From assembly GCA_960531495.1 (NCBI GenBank), contig OY482859.1:29757112-29821111 (forward strand): a stretch of 64,000 bases of DNA, in the 5' to 3' direction. Below the pieces are notes generated by a model, which saw nothing but the letters and a program-made list of their open reading frames with translations, was not told where the DNA came from and searched no databases. The stretch is from Zeus faber. Taxonomy: Eukaryota; Chordata; Actinopteri; Zeiformes; Zeidae. Positions 25,140-37,326 of this stretch are shown in pieces; position 1 is the stretch's first letter, and the number at the start of each line of letters is the position of its first letter. Position numbers and translations under genes: made by a program.

Positions 25140-28100
25140 ATAATGACAGGAAGAGGCCACGTGACCAGTTGTAGTTCCAGTTTTCCTGGACCTAATTCAT
25201 TGTTTTTCAATACATATCCGCTGCTGGCCCAAGTCCCACCCACCCTTTGGGCGGCCGGCAAATACGACCTTGGCCTCATAAAAAAACTGTCCCCCGGTGC
25301 ACATCAAACCCAAATCCTGCGACATGCCAAGCACGCGGAAGCCAAGGAAAAGGATGGGGAAAAGAAAAACAAGGACAGACATGAGTTGGCGTCCCTCAAC
25401 GCCCACCTCGCCTTGGCGTCTTTAGCCACCCCACCTTTCCAGGGACAGGGAAGAGGACGAGGGCAGGAACGAGACAGAGGTTTCAGATGCGGACGCGACC
25501 GAAGCTACCGCGGACGTGAGGGCCCACCCCCGGCTCAGAGAACACCAAACCAAGGTGACGACGACCGTGACCGCTGCTTTTATTTCCGGAAAATCAGACA
25601 TTGGTCTAGATCTGAATGATCTCCTGCCATCACGACGGATGAGGTTTCAATGGGGGGTAATGTACAGACACAAAAAAACACCGCACCTACACTCACTCCA
25701 TGCAATGAAGATGCGCTTGACACTGATATACTGCCTGCTTTGCTACACCAGAAAATTGCATTATGAGAAAACTCCCCCTCCAACCCGGTGAGCACATATG
25801 CCATCTGTGACTCCTCGGCATACCAGAAAATGCATACCATAACGTGCATAGTAAATTATAAACCTCTCACCTTTCTGGTAGACTCGGGTGCCACCCATTC
25901 TGTTATTCAAAGCAGGGAGATATGTTTAAAATTAAGCGGCCGCTCCTCATGGTCTACCAGTGCGAGCGGTCAAATGGTTTTAGAAAATTTCTCTACCCCG
26001 CCTGTTGCACTTGGCACACGGACGAAGGTGAACGGACCATGAAGCACTCTTTCTTGATATATGCTTTGTGCCCTATTAACCTACTGGGTAGGGACCTGAT
26101 GTGTTCGCTCGGCGTCTCCATCACCTCCACACCTCAAGGGCTGAGGGTGGTAGATAGGTGCCACCGCTGGCAGCGGACTGTCAAGTGCCGCGGCACCATT
26201 CATCAATCCTAACTCCGATCACATGTCCACCGAGGATCTCCACTGCACCGAGTTTTATCGCCAACAAACATCGCCTCATCACATCTGACATCCTTTTCGA
26301 TTTAGAGCGTTGCATGGTTTCCATACGCCTCGACCCTGACCAGCAGCCGTTGTTCACCATCCCCAATTCGGCCCCACATGTCTCCATCTCCAAATCTCCA
26401 CATGAAACATGGCAACACCTGGGAGCCTTTACGTTCACGCCTCCGACTGGAGGCCAAACGTTACACACCCGCAGTGTCTTTTCTCTCCTACGGTAAATAT
26501 GTTCAAACTACCATTCGTCGCACCGCTCTCAACTCTCCGAACCATTCAGCTCATGCCGGACGATGCCCACACCGGTCGTGACCTATCCAAACCGCCAACA
26601 CCTTCCGACATCTCCCCACTGCTAGCCCAAGTCCCACCCACGCTTTGGGCAGCCGGCAAATATGACCTTGGCCTCATAAAAAACTGTCTCCCGGTGCACA
26701 TCAAACCCAAATCCTCTTTCCGGCCGTCATAAAAACAATATCCATTGCGACAGGAAGCTGTTGATGGCATCACCCCCGTCTTTGAGTCTCTCCTTAACGC
26801 AGGAATTATCATCCCATGTGACGACTCCCCTGTCCAAACACCTAGCAGTTAGCAGTTGAGAAAATCCGACCTTAAGGGCAGCCCACTGAGTGGCACTTTG
26901 TCCAAGACCTGCAGGCCGTTAATGCGGCCATCGACCCCCCCGCTCCAAATGTTCCTAACCCCTACACTATCATTAGTCAAATCCCTTCGGGATCCTCTTG
27001 GTTTTCTGTCATTGACCTCTCCAATGCATTTTTCTCTGTCCAAGTTCACTCGGACTCCCAGTTTTGGTTCGCCTTCCACTTCCCTGGGAAACGCTACACC
27101 TGAACATGCCTCTGCCAGTACTTAACTTGCAGCCCCACCCTCTTCTGCGAGGCTCTCGCTCGCAGCCTCGGCCCCCTCGTTCTTACCGAGGGAACCGCCC
27201 TCCTGCAGTACGTGGATGACTTACTCATCGCTGCGCCCACAAAGGCCCAATGCGAACAAGACACCCTGACCCTCTTACAGCACCTCTCCTCCGGGGGCCA
27301 CAAGGCCTCCCTGAACAAACTCCAGTTTGTCTCCCAAAGGGTGACCTTCCTTGCCCACATCATCACACCACAGGGCAAGAAGTTGTCCCCGACAGGATCC
27401 AGGCCATTTTTGACGTTCCCAGACCTCACGACAAGAAACAGATGCTTTTGTTTCTCGGCATGTGCTCCTACTGCTGCCATTTCATTGCCAACTTCTCCTC
27501 TCATGATTGTCTCCTCAGGGAGATCACCCTGTCCAAAACCTTCACGGCCTCCTCTCCACTGACATGGACCAAGGACGCCCACACCGCTTTTGATGCCCTC
27601 AAAAAGGCCCTCCAGACCTCCCCGACCTTGGGCATTCTGGACCCCCTTCGCCCCTTCGTCCAGTTTGTGGATGAACGACGGGGCAGCATGACCTCTGTCC
27701 TATTACAAAAACATGGCGACGCTTTTAGGCCTGTGGGTTTCTTCTCATGTCTATTAGATCCAGTGGTTCGTGGCCTTCCTTCTTGACTACGCGCTGTCAC
27801 ACCCCGTCCTAGCTTTCAGTGGCGGACTCTGTCATTTTATCGGTGATTTGTGCTGCACCCACATTCCAGATGCAGCCGGCAATATCTCCCATACGATTAC
27901 TCAGCTCAACCCCCTTCTCACAGATATGAAGGCTGACGACGTCCCTCCCCCCTCGGGATGGGAATGGTGGTCTTGGCTCACGGACGGCGCCTGGCGCCTG
28001 TGGCTCTTCCACACCGACGCCATCGTCGTGGTCGGCCTTGGCCTCCTTTTGGTCCTATCATGTTGTATTGTCATGTTGTATTGTCCCCCTCGTTCGTTCA

Positions 28101-28669
28101 GCCGTCACTGAACTCGGCTCTTCCGCTTTCGTCCGTTACTCTGCCCTTCCACAGATGGACGCCCCCTCCCTCGAGGATCCCTTTCCCCTACCCCTCCCCG
28201 ACTTCGACTCAGAGGACAACACTTCCACAGTTTGCTAGAACCCTCCGTCCCTCTTCCCTTTATGATGGGTTCTCTTAAACCTTCAGGTGTGAGTCTCTGG
28301 ATGTTCCCGGGATCGCTGATGGAGGTTTTCTATATATCTGTCGAAAATCTGCTTATTTTGAGTGTGTTCATATTTTGCTGTTTTTGAGATGATTTCCTTT
28401 CGTACTGTTGTTTAAATGTAAACAAAAGAGGGATATGTATAGGCAAAATCCTCCTTGTCCGCTTCTACAATAACATACGTGCAAAACACTGTCTGAACAT
28501 CATGTACTTTAGGCAAGGACGCGTGACTTACACAGCAGGGAACACCTGTGAACCGTCAGCAGAACGCACCCAAACATAGTCGAAGACAAATCCTTATAAA
28601 GACATCAAGGACATCAACAGACATGACAGTGCATCACCCCGCCCCAACGGTCGCACATGTCTCACCACA
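25140..28669 (+). mobile_element. Second ERV lineage (gamma/epsilon-like), plus strand, fossil
   Basis: Parts in order: a nucleocapsid-like arginine-rich region (about 25430-25610); an aspartic protease (LTFLVDSGATHSVIQS, about 25868-25915, and LLGRDLM); reverse transcriptase (VIDLSNAFFSVQVH, about 27010-27050, and LLQYVDDLLIAAP, about 27200-27240) with connection (FLGMCSYCCHF). Last comes an envelope transmembrane C-terminus (CCTHIPDAAGN, then a hydrophobic anchor, about 27850-28090). A polypurine tract AAAAGAGGGA at about 28422-28434 is followed by an LTR start (TGTATAGG) that runs into the assembly gap. The copy is old and broken in several places. A segment of about 93 bp occurs twice within it (25218-25310 and 26618-26712). 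The env type differs from that at 34 kb, so this is a separate lineage. Confidence 0.82.
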
Positions 28670-28869
28670 NNNNNNNNNNNNNNNNNNNNNNNNNNNNNNN
28701 NNNNNNNNNNNNNNNNNNNNNNNNNNNNNNNNNNNNNNNNNNNNNNNNNNNNNNNNNNNNNNNNNNNNNNNNNNNNNNNNNNNNNNNNNNNNNNNNNNNN
28801 NNNNNNNNNNNNNNNNNNNNNNNNNNNNNNNNNNNNNNNNNNNNNNNNNNNNNNNNNNNNNNNNNNNNN
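28670..28869. other. Assembly gap (200 N)
   Basis: Run of N of standard length, so the real size is unknown. It cuts the LTR of the ERV fossil to its left. Confidence 0.99.
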
Positions 28870-28944
28870 TACACGCAACAAAGAATTTGTTCACGATCCT
28901 TTAATACAATTACCACGACACGAACGAGAAGCCTGCTTGGTTAG

Positions 28945-29475
28945 GAGTGTGACAGTCAAGATGGCAGCTGCCCACCGCATCTCCACCCACATAACTTGCA
29001 CCGCGCCCATCCCGCAAGCCTTCAGCCTATTGTGTGGTGTATGTGCTGAGTATGAGTTTTGGCAGTGAGAGAGATAGGCGAATCGTGACTGGATCGATCC
29101 AGGGGCGCAGCAGGCCTAGGAGCAACCATGCAGACCCCCTCCCACCTGACCCGACCGTGCCCTAGCACGCCCACCTCCCATACCTGGTGGCAACCAACCT
29201 ACAGCGATTAGCCACAGGCGCAGAGCAGTCCACCATGCGCTTCCGCCATGCCGGGCAGCTCTGCGCCCTCATCAGGCCCCTGGTCAGTCCCTAGCCACTG
29301 AGCATGTGGACCACAGAACAGAGGGCGGCAGACGGCACCCCCACCCACAGCCCGAGCCCTCAGCGACGAGCGCACCGCATACCGAGAGCGCCAGAGGACA
29401 GGTGCCCCGGGAGCCCGATGTAATGACAGGAGACCGCCCCCCACCGAAGGGGGCCACATGGTGAGCGTGTGCGTC
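28945..29475 (-). repeat. GC-rich interspersed repeat, second partial copy
   Basis: 28950-29135 resembles 51768-51955 in the same direction (shared cctattgtgtggtgt, gagagataggcgaa, accca..tagct). It is therefore the other half of the same element family as 24455-24990. It ends directly at the 5' end of LINE copy C. Confidence 0.65.
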
Positions 29476-29494
29476 TCTTCAATGAACGCAAGGC

Positions 29495-32119
29495 GATTGT
29501 GGCGCCGCCCCCTGCGGTTGCCTGCGCCGGCGCTCCGGTTGACTTTTGCACATTTTTGTATTTTTTTCCGTTTTTATCATAATGTACGCCAAAAAAGCAT
29601 CGGCAGTTACCTCATACGACCGCGATGCACTCATGGATATAAAAATTTCCCTAAACTAACAACTTTGGGACATTTTATCCGTGGAACCTGAGTGGCCGGC
29701 AGAAATCCTATGCGGGAACACTCTCAACACAACAAAATGGACCCGCTGTTCCACAAGCGGGGCCAGGGAGGAAGCACCGAGGTAAACGAGGCAGCATTTG
29801 GGTCAGAATGAGGACGCAACCTTACCGTCCACCTCTGCCAAGCATCCTTCTTGCCAACGTCCAATCCCTGGAGAACAAGATGGATGAACTTCAAGCGAGG
29901 ATTAAATTCCAGCGAGAAACGAGGAACTGTTGCGTCCTCTGTCTGACGGAAACATGGTTGAACCCACTGGTGCCGGATGAAGCCATCCGTCCAGCCGAGT
30001 CCTTCTCCGTGTTCCACGGCGACAGAACGGGGGAGTCGGGAAATCCAAAGGTGGAGGCTTCTGCCTCATGGAAAACAACCGCTGGTGTAACCCCGAAAAC
30101 ACCAAGTTTCTCTCCCACTCCTGCTCGCCGAACCTGGAACAGCTGACCATCCTATGCTGTCCATTTTATTTCCCCCGGGAATTTAGCACGGTCATCATTA
30201 CAGCCGTTTATATCCCACCACATAGCAGAAAGCATCATTGCCATGGTGAAATTTTGGATATTTCCAAACCAGAAACCGTGGCTTGATAAATCCATCCGCT
30301 GCGCTCTGAATGCTCGCACGGCCGCTTACAACGACGGCCTTGTATCTGGAAATATGGACGATTACAAAGCGGCATCGTACAATCTGCGGAGGGCGGTAAA
30401 GGATGCTAAACAGGCGTACAGAGAGACCGTGGAGCTACAGATGGAGCCGGGGGACACAAGACGCTTGTGGGAGGGGCTGCGGACGATCACGAACTACAAG
30501 AGCAGCCCCTCCCCAGCCACGAGTGTGGACACCTCCCTAGCCAACGAACTGAACTCCTTTTATGCGCGGTTCGAGTCTGGCAATAACACCACTAGCTCGC
30601 CGGCTAATTGGAGTTACACCGCTGGGGATGAGCGCGCACTCTCAGTGTCCATGCACGAGGTCAGGAGGGCTCTGATGCGGGTGAACACCAGGAAAGCTGT
30701 GGGCCCAGACGGCATATCTGGGCGAGTACTGAAGACCTGTGCTAACCAGCTCGCCCCGGTGTTCACCACAATATTCAACATCTCCCTGGCTGAATCAGTG
30801 GTCCCATCCTGCTTCAAGAGGTCCACCGTCGTTCCTGTCCCGAAGATCGCCTCTCCTGCCTGCCTGAATGACTATCATCCGGTGGGCCTCACCTCGGTGG
30901 TCATGAAGTGTTTCGAGAGGTTGATTAAGGATTACATCTGCGGCTCCCTCCCCCGCACCTTGGACCCGTTGCAGTTCGCGTACCGGGAGAACAGATCCAC
31001 GGATGACGCGGTTTCCCAGGTACTGCACACCACACTCACGCATCTGGATGGCCAGAAGGGGGCCTATGTGAGAATGCTGTCCATCGATTACAGTTCAGCC
31101 TTCAACACCATAGTCCCCACCAGACTGGCTGTCAAGCTGAAGGAGCTCGGACTGAATGCTCCGCTGTGTGTCTGGATCCTGGACTTCCTCACAGCCCACC
31201 CCCAGGTGGTCAGGGTGGGAAAGCACACGTCAAGCGTCCTCACCATGAATACAGGATCCCCCCAGGGTTGCATCCTTAGCCCCCTACTGTACTCCCTGTA
31301 CACACATGACTGTGTGGCCAGGTCCAGCTCCAACACCATCATCAAGTTACCGACGACACCGTTGTCGTGGGCCTGATCACCGACTGCGATGAGAAGGCCT
31401 ACCGCGAGGAGGTGGCTGACTTGTCACTCTGGTGCCAGGACAACCGCCTCCACCTGAACGTCAGCAAAACTAAGGAGCTGATTGTGGACTTTAGGCGAGG
31501 ATTACAATCGAGGACGCACACGCCCTTGGTGATTAATGGGACTTCTGTTGATAGGGTGAGCAGCTTCAAGTACCTTGGAGTCCACAACACAGCGGACTCA
31601 ACATGGACTTTTCAAACAGACACTGGTGAGGAAGACGAGGCAGCGTTTTTACCACCTCAGGCAGCTGAGGAAATTCCGGGTCTTGGTGAGGATCCTCAAG
31701 TCCTTCTACTGTGGAGCGGTGGAGAGCATCCTGACAGGCAACATCACTGCCTGGTTTGGGGACTGTACTGCTCAGGACAGGCGGGCCCTGCAGAGGGTGG
31801 TGCGTTCAGCTGAACGTACCACTGGAACTACCCTCCCCTCACTGCAGGACTTATACCCCAGGAGGTGTAGTAGCAGGAAGTTTTATTTTATTTTATTCTA
31901 TATATTTTTATTTTATTCTATAAGTATTCGACTTACTATATTACGTTTTAGGAATCAGAATCAGTTAGTCTAGTAGAAAGAAATTTTCTTAGGTAGCTAC
32001 TGTGTTCTGTCTAGGACATATTGTGTATAATCACCGGGTGCGTTGCATTACATTTCACTGCATATATGTATGAAAGTATGTTTATGTATGTGACGAATAA
32101 ACCTCTTGAATCTTGAATA
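29495..32119 (+). mobile_element. L2-type LINE, copy C (deleted endonuclease, frame lost at FADD)
   Basis: The 5' end gattgtggcgccgccccctg matches copy A. The endonuclease N-terminal half is readable (NVQSLENKMDELQ, LCLTETWLNP), then a deletion joins TAVYIPP to the linker region at about 30220-30250. RT 30243-31376 is open: [32 protein letters not shown] and [18 protein letters not shown]. One base is missing at the catalytic box (aagttaccgacgacacc against aagtttgctgacgacacc in copy B), moving the rest to frame 31367-31813. The 3' UTR is shortened near 31877, and the TTGAATC tail ends at about 32119, abutting the right arm of the inverted repeat. Confidence 0.88.
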
Positions 32120-33262
32120 TGTGCTATCGGTGCTGTGTCAACCCCATGGGGGAAGACTCCGCCCGGTGGCATATCTTTCTTCTAAATTAGAACTGATCCT
32201 ACAAACTAAACCAAAACAAATGACATCACAAAGATTTACAAAGTTTTTGTGTCAAGCAGACATGTGCGTCTGCTTGACATGCCAAACATAAAAATCAAAC
32301 GCTGTTCCCCACTCAATCAAGCCACACTACTCGCCCCCACTGACGTCAAAAATAAAAGATTGAACACATCACACCTGTTCTTAGATCTCTACATTGGCTC
32401 CCTGTTAAAACTATAATTGATTTTAAAATTCTGCTACTTGTAAATAAAGCTATAAATGGCCTTGCACCTCAGTATATAAAATAAATGCTAATTATACACA
32501 ATCAAGCAAGAACTCTCAAGTCCACAGTCTTTTAACTATGCCCTCGTTGTGCCAAAAGAGTCAACAAAGTTTGTGAGTCTTTGTGGCATGTGTCCAGGTC
32601 AGAGGAACACAAGAGGATATCATAGCTCTCTAGCTATAGTGATACAATTCATAGAATATGGTGAGTACAGGCCATGGTTTATTCTTTGTTCTTTTATTCC
32701 AGTTTTATTAAGCGCTAAATAATTCTGTATTCTGTATTGTCTAATCCATATTTCTCCTTCCAACCAAGAGTGCAGAGCCAACTGTTATCTGCTCACTAGC
32801 ACCATTCACAGAGTTTGTTTTATCAACAATCTTCCAGCAGCGGAATTGTCACAGAACCAAAAGCCCCCACCTTTTCAGAACCAGCCAACCATACAGTAAA
32901 AATGCAGATACAGTGGCAATATTCCTGTGCAGAGAATAGAATCTGTGTGTTAAGTGTTCAAGTTCAAGTTCAAGAGATTATTTGTCACATACATATGAAT
33001 TATTGTTGTGTTTTGTGTGTAAACGGAATCTGTTCGAGTATGAAGGTTTATTGTATGGTCTGAACCGCAGACCATCGCATGACCCACGACTCGACCAGTC
33101 CATTGGGCCCATAGGAACTAAGGTGCGCAGAGCCATTTTGAAAATCTGCATTAGTGTTGACTGTCTGGGACGTGGTAAGACTTTAGTAGATGTAGAATGT
33201 CTGTTTACTTGTGTGCACTATATTTTGTGTTGCAGCATTATTGCTGAAATTAATGTTGTTTC
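32119..33262 (+). repeat. Right arm of the 1.1-kb inverted repeat
   Basis: Reverse complement of 17590-18688, with the same composite content in the same order: RNase H-like PHGGRLRPVAYLSSKLEL, then a LINE remnant (PVLRSLHWLPVKTIIDFKIL), then EPKAPTFSEPANHTVKMQ and GPIGTKV segments. It differs from the left arm by a 34-bp insert at about 32959-32994 and scattered substitutions. The outer border coincides with the tail of LINE copy C. Confidence 0.85.
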
Positions 33263-33515
33263 AATGCTGTTGGGATAAAGATGACAGAAATATTATTGTA
33301 TTTTGAGGGAAATAGAACGACATGGAAAAGTTGATGAGAAATGGACTGTTAAAAGTCATGAACGGAGATTGGAGGAAGTGAGCGGCTAGAGGGTTGGTGC
33401 GTACTGAGAGAAGTTTCTGGAAGAGATTCCAACTGCATGCGCTTTGCTCATGACGTGTGAATGTGTGTGTGACAGACAATAGTGCTGATTATAAACTAAA
33501 ATGCATATATAACAA

Positions 33516-33562
33516 CTACTGAACCCAACTGAACCCAACTGACCCCAACGGAACCAACTGAA
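33516..33562. repeat. Short tandem repeat, unit about 10 bp
   Basis: Repeats of the GAACCCAACT type in four to five imperfect copies. Confidence 0.7.
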
Positions 33563-34971
33563 CCACCAGAACAGTCTCCCAGCTCACCCACATCCCTGCC
33601 ATCAACGCTGCATCCACCGAGGAAGACAATGCCACTGCCAAAAGTACTCACACCCAGTGACTACACCCAGCAGAAACCGTGAGCCGGCAAAGCACATGGC
33701 ATCCATTTAACCCATTTAAACGACTCTGCGGAGTCACAGGAACCCTAGCATTCATACTATTATTAATTGTACATTACTGTGGAATTATGCTCAACCGCTA
33801 AAAGATAATGGGGTCCTATCACCTATCACCCCACAACCAATGGAACCACATCAACCACACCGGCAGCCATGGCACCTTTTCCGCCTTACAGGGTGTTGTG
33901 GCCTAGGTGGCACTGTTTGTTTCCTACTCACCATTGCTATAATTGTTGTTGTCCATATACATTGTCCATGATCATACTTTTCTTCACATACTCTACCATC
34001 CTGAGAATAAAACAGCCCCAACCACAGTTAATAAAATATGTTCCCGGCAGTACGACACATAGCACTGACTCAGCTCCCGGCCTTAACGGCACTCGTCTAC
34101 TAAACGGTGTTTTCTGGTTATGTGGCCATAATGCATACACCCATCTCCCAGTTGGCTGGAATGGCATTGCACCCCGACCAATCACACCTTTATCGTCGCA
34201 GTTTTCAACAACACTGTTGACGTCCACGCCACTCGCACTAAGCACGCACCACCCACCTTCAGCCCCATGACCCCGTTTGGGGCTGAGATGTCCAAGAGGA
34301 TCACAAATGGGCCATGACGGTGGGCCAAAAGGTCCTACTTTCGCTCTTTCCTTTGACCGGGGTTGGTAAAACTATGCTCCGCATTGAAACTTTACATTAT
34401 CAATTCACCGCCTTTATGAACGAATCTCTCCTCATAACCAACGCCACGACACAAGAACTTTGCACGCTCCGCCTATTGTCCCTACAAAACCATATGGTGC
34501 TAGACCAGCTTACAGCAGTGGGAAGCTTGTTGTACTTTTGTCCTCGACAACGACGCGGACGGCCATGTCATAGACCAAGCTTTACATAGGCTTACCCAAT
34601 TGCGCAACTTCACTCTTAAGGAGGAGGTCAGTGACACTCAGAGTGGGTTCTGGTGGTTTCTCATGAATTGGCGTCACTGGCTCACTCATAGTGCCACCGC
34701 TTTAGTCACTGTCCTCGTTTTTCTATGCAGTGTTTGGTTTGTATAATACCATTACTACACCGCTTGACCACCCAAATTGTTGAGACCTTTGTTGCCATCC
34801 CTTTTGATGACCCTGAGCCCCCTCTGGAATGTTGGTCTTCCCCTTATGCAGACCCTGACGACAATTTCGACACCACCTCCTCACAGGACACCCGAGTGTA
34901 GAACCACACATGACGCACTACATTGAATCTTCGTGAATTTGTAGTGTTGATGTTTTTCAGGTTTGCTCAGG

Positions 34972-35029
<58 letters not shown>
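34972..35029. repeat. (TA)n microsatellite
   Basis: About 58 bp of TA repeat. Confidence 0.95.
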
Positions 35030-35031
<2 letters not shown>

Positions 35032-35569
35032 GTTTGTGACACCTCTAATGATGACTCCCGCCTGTAATTTACTATTTTATACTTGATACTGAGTTTGTAT
35101 CCCACACAGGTTGTGAAATGTTGATTTGAATCTTCATGAATTAGCACCACTGATATTTTACTGAGCATTTATTATAACATCAATCATTTTAAGAGTTTAT
35201 TAGATAATCATTTTAGGCATTTATTATAATGATCATTATATGTTTCATTCTAACGTTCATCTGATTTTGTGTGGTTTTGGGATGTGTTTTTCATTTTGTT
35301 AAGGGTTTCTGCATTTCGTTGTTATTTGTTTTATTCTGCATTTCTTTGAAGCCTCTTTTATTCAGTACCTTATGTGGAGAGGTTCAATCTCCAAGGGGTG
35401 GTGAGTCTAAGAATGGATGAACAAAAAACTCTCTCACAGAGCTTGTTAGGAGCTTCGAACATCTGGACTCGTCAAAGAAAAGGTCTTATCATAAGGGGCC
35501 CCTCTCACTACGCACATCTACCCGCCCTTCAGAATTTATGACGAGCTTGCTACAATCATCCGTGTTATG

Positions 35570-36190
35570 ATTTTGAAGGCGGTGGTGTGTGCAGCAAATG
35601 GCGTTTTTGGCGCAACCTGAATTTTCTTCTGTGCTTCCCTCCTTAGATATGCCCTCACCCCTGGCCAAGTTGGAAATGGGGATCTGGCTGTGGACTGCGG
35701 TCCATGGTCGCTCTACAAGACAAGTCCACTATAAGCATGGAGCTCCTCTGAGTTACATGTGGAGGAGGTGAAGAACTCAACACTCCACCAGATGACCCTT
35801 GGACTCCACTCCCTTCCGGTCCGATCCCCCTCTAGCCTGGCCACTTCCCATCTTGTTATATGGTCATCTTTTTCCTTCGCCCCTCCAATCAAAAGGACTT
35901 CCTGGGTTTCCCACTGGGTTTTACCGGACGTCAAGGGCTAGTTTTTTTCTGATAACATTGGCAACGTGTTATTTGTTGACATTCCGTTTATTTCTCGTGT
36001 AACGATCATATGTTTTATTGTATTTGTTCCCGCTTTATTCTTAGTATACATTTACATGTACCTATTGTTGTTGGTTTGGTTTGAGGTTTCTCTCTGTCTT
36101 GCTTTTGTTGTGTTTTTTTGTTGCTGTGATGTTTCACATTTCATGTTTTAGTATTTTTTTATTATTGTCCTTATGTTTATATGATTAAAA
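35570..36190 (+). other. Unassigned segment before the 3' LTR
   Basis: Short open frames here end in strongly hydrophobic stretches (TIICFIVFVPALFLVYIYMY at about 36005-36070) just before the polypurine tract. They could be decayed envelope sequence of the surrounding fossil, but no envelope motif is recognised. Confidence 0.35.
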
Positions 36191-36198
36191 GGGTGGAA

Positions 36199-36695
36199 TG
36201 TAACAAAATAATGTCACACTATATATACATATATACATCTATCTAATCATATAAATGTAGTATATGCACACACATAATGATGAACACAACTTCATAGAAC
36301 CCCAGTCACATATTTTCCATTATTCACATAATTTCCACAGACATCCAAGCCTTGGAGTCCGGAAGCAGATATCAGTATTTAGGCCTCACCGCGTCCCACA
36401 GACATTCCCAAGCCCCAGTCCCAGAAGCAGCGGTCATTGTTCAGGTCTCAACTTGACGCAGCTACAGGGAGCGAGAACAACATTCGTCACATAGTTCACC
36501 AATGAGCAGTAACGCCAAACTGACTATATATTGTTTTTGACTTCCCACAATACACCGTTCAACTCAGAGAGCTGCTCCTTAGCACATCTCTGATCCGACC
36601 CTTGTACAAATTAAAACCAACGTCTGTCTGCCTCTTTATTTAAGACCACCGATTGACAAATTGCAGAATAAAGCTACCCTTTAATTTCTGTAACA
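36199..36695 (+). mobile_element. 3' LTR of the plus-strand ERV fossil
   Basis: 497 bp from TGTAACAAAA to TTCTGTAACA, directly preceded by the polypurine tract AAAAGGGTGGAA. It contains AATAAA at about 36667. It is related to the inverted LTR at 23790-24183 but about 100 bp longer. Confidence 0.82.
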
Positions 36696-36871
36696 TTCCA
36701 TTTTAAACAAAGTTTATTATGTTGATATATTGTCAAAGGGAGGAATTGTAAGTTTGTATTGTCAGATTCATCGACTATCATTTCATTAGTTGAATTTATA
36801 TTTGTTTCATCTTTAGTGCTGTCAGCATTATTTGAAGTATTAACAAATTTTTGTTATTGTTTTTTAGTAAT

Positions 36872-37062
36872 TTGTAGGTCGTCTACTAAGCAGAAGGTTG
36901 CTGGTTCGATCCCAGGCTCCTCCTGGTAGTGTGTTGATGTCTCCTAGTCCCTTAACCCCCTAACTGCTCGCCTCTACATGGCAGCCCACTGCTCCTAGAT
37001 GCTAGGATGGGTAAATGCAGAGAAAATTCCCTGTTGTGCGACTGATAAGGGTATAAAAATAA
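36872..37062 (+). mobile_element. tRNA-derived SINE, diverged copy
   Basis: A B-box-like GGTTGCTGGTTCGATCCC (36896-36913) is followed by caggctcctcctg and a tail region ggtaaatgcagagaaaat. The head matches the SINE at 44904 but the 3' part differs. It is not a functional tRNA gene: no foldable acceptor stem and the A box is lost. Confidence 0.7.
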
Positions 37063-37326
37063 TTTGTTTGTTGTGGTTCTTCATGACACCCTGTATTTAG
37101 TTTCAGCATCTTTACTATTGATAATTTATTGTGCATTTCTTCAATATCCAAAAAAAATTCAGTATGGCCAGTAGTGACAGTAAAAGAGTGAGTTCTTATA
37201 TTGTCACAGTTTTTGTTACAGTTGCTGGCATAAAATTTGAATGATTATGTTTATGTTGAAATTCTGTGCGGTGGAATCCATGTCTTTCGTATATGTTTTT
37301 GCCACTGGATGGTTTGCAGTATTCAG

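Larger units (their letters stand above)
32119..36695 (+). mobile_element. ERV fossil of the same family, plus strand, env and 3' LTR
   Basis: It begins in an RNase H-like segment and passes through the inverted-repeat arm. Envelope pieces follow: a surface-subunit segment GVFWLCGHNAYTHLPVGWNG (about 34110-34170) and a transmembrane-subunit region (LRIETLHYQFTAF, MVLDQLTAVG, about 34380-34530). Next come a hydrophobic anchor and an AT-rich stretch. The end is a polypurine tract AAAAGGGTGG and a 3' LTR (36199-36695). The WLCGHNAYTHLP motif is typical of fish retroviral env. Its 5' half is replaced by LINE copy C. It is a broken old copy with several breaks. The origin of 35.0-36.2 kb within it is uncertain. 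Confidence 0.75.

Noticed and set aside
36885-36915. Possible tRNA gene (GGTTCGATCC box)
   Set aside because: It is the tRNA-derived head of a SINE, with the 3' domain attached and no complete cloverleaf; the same holds at 42170 and 44920.
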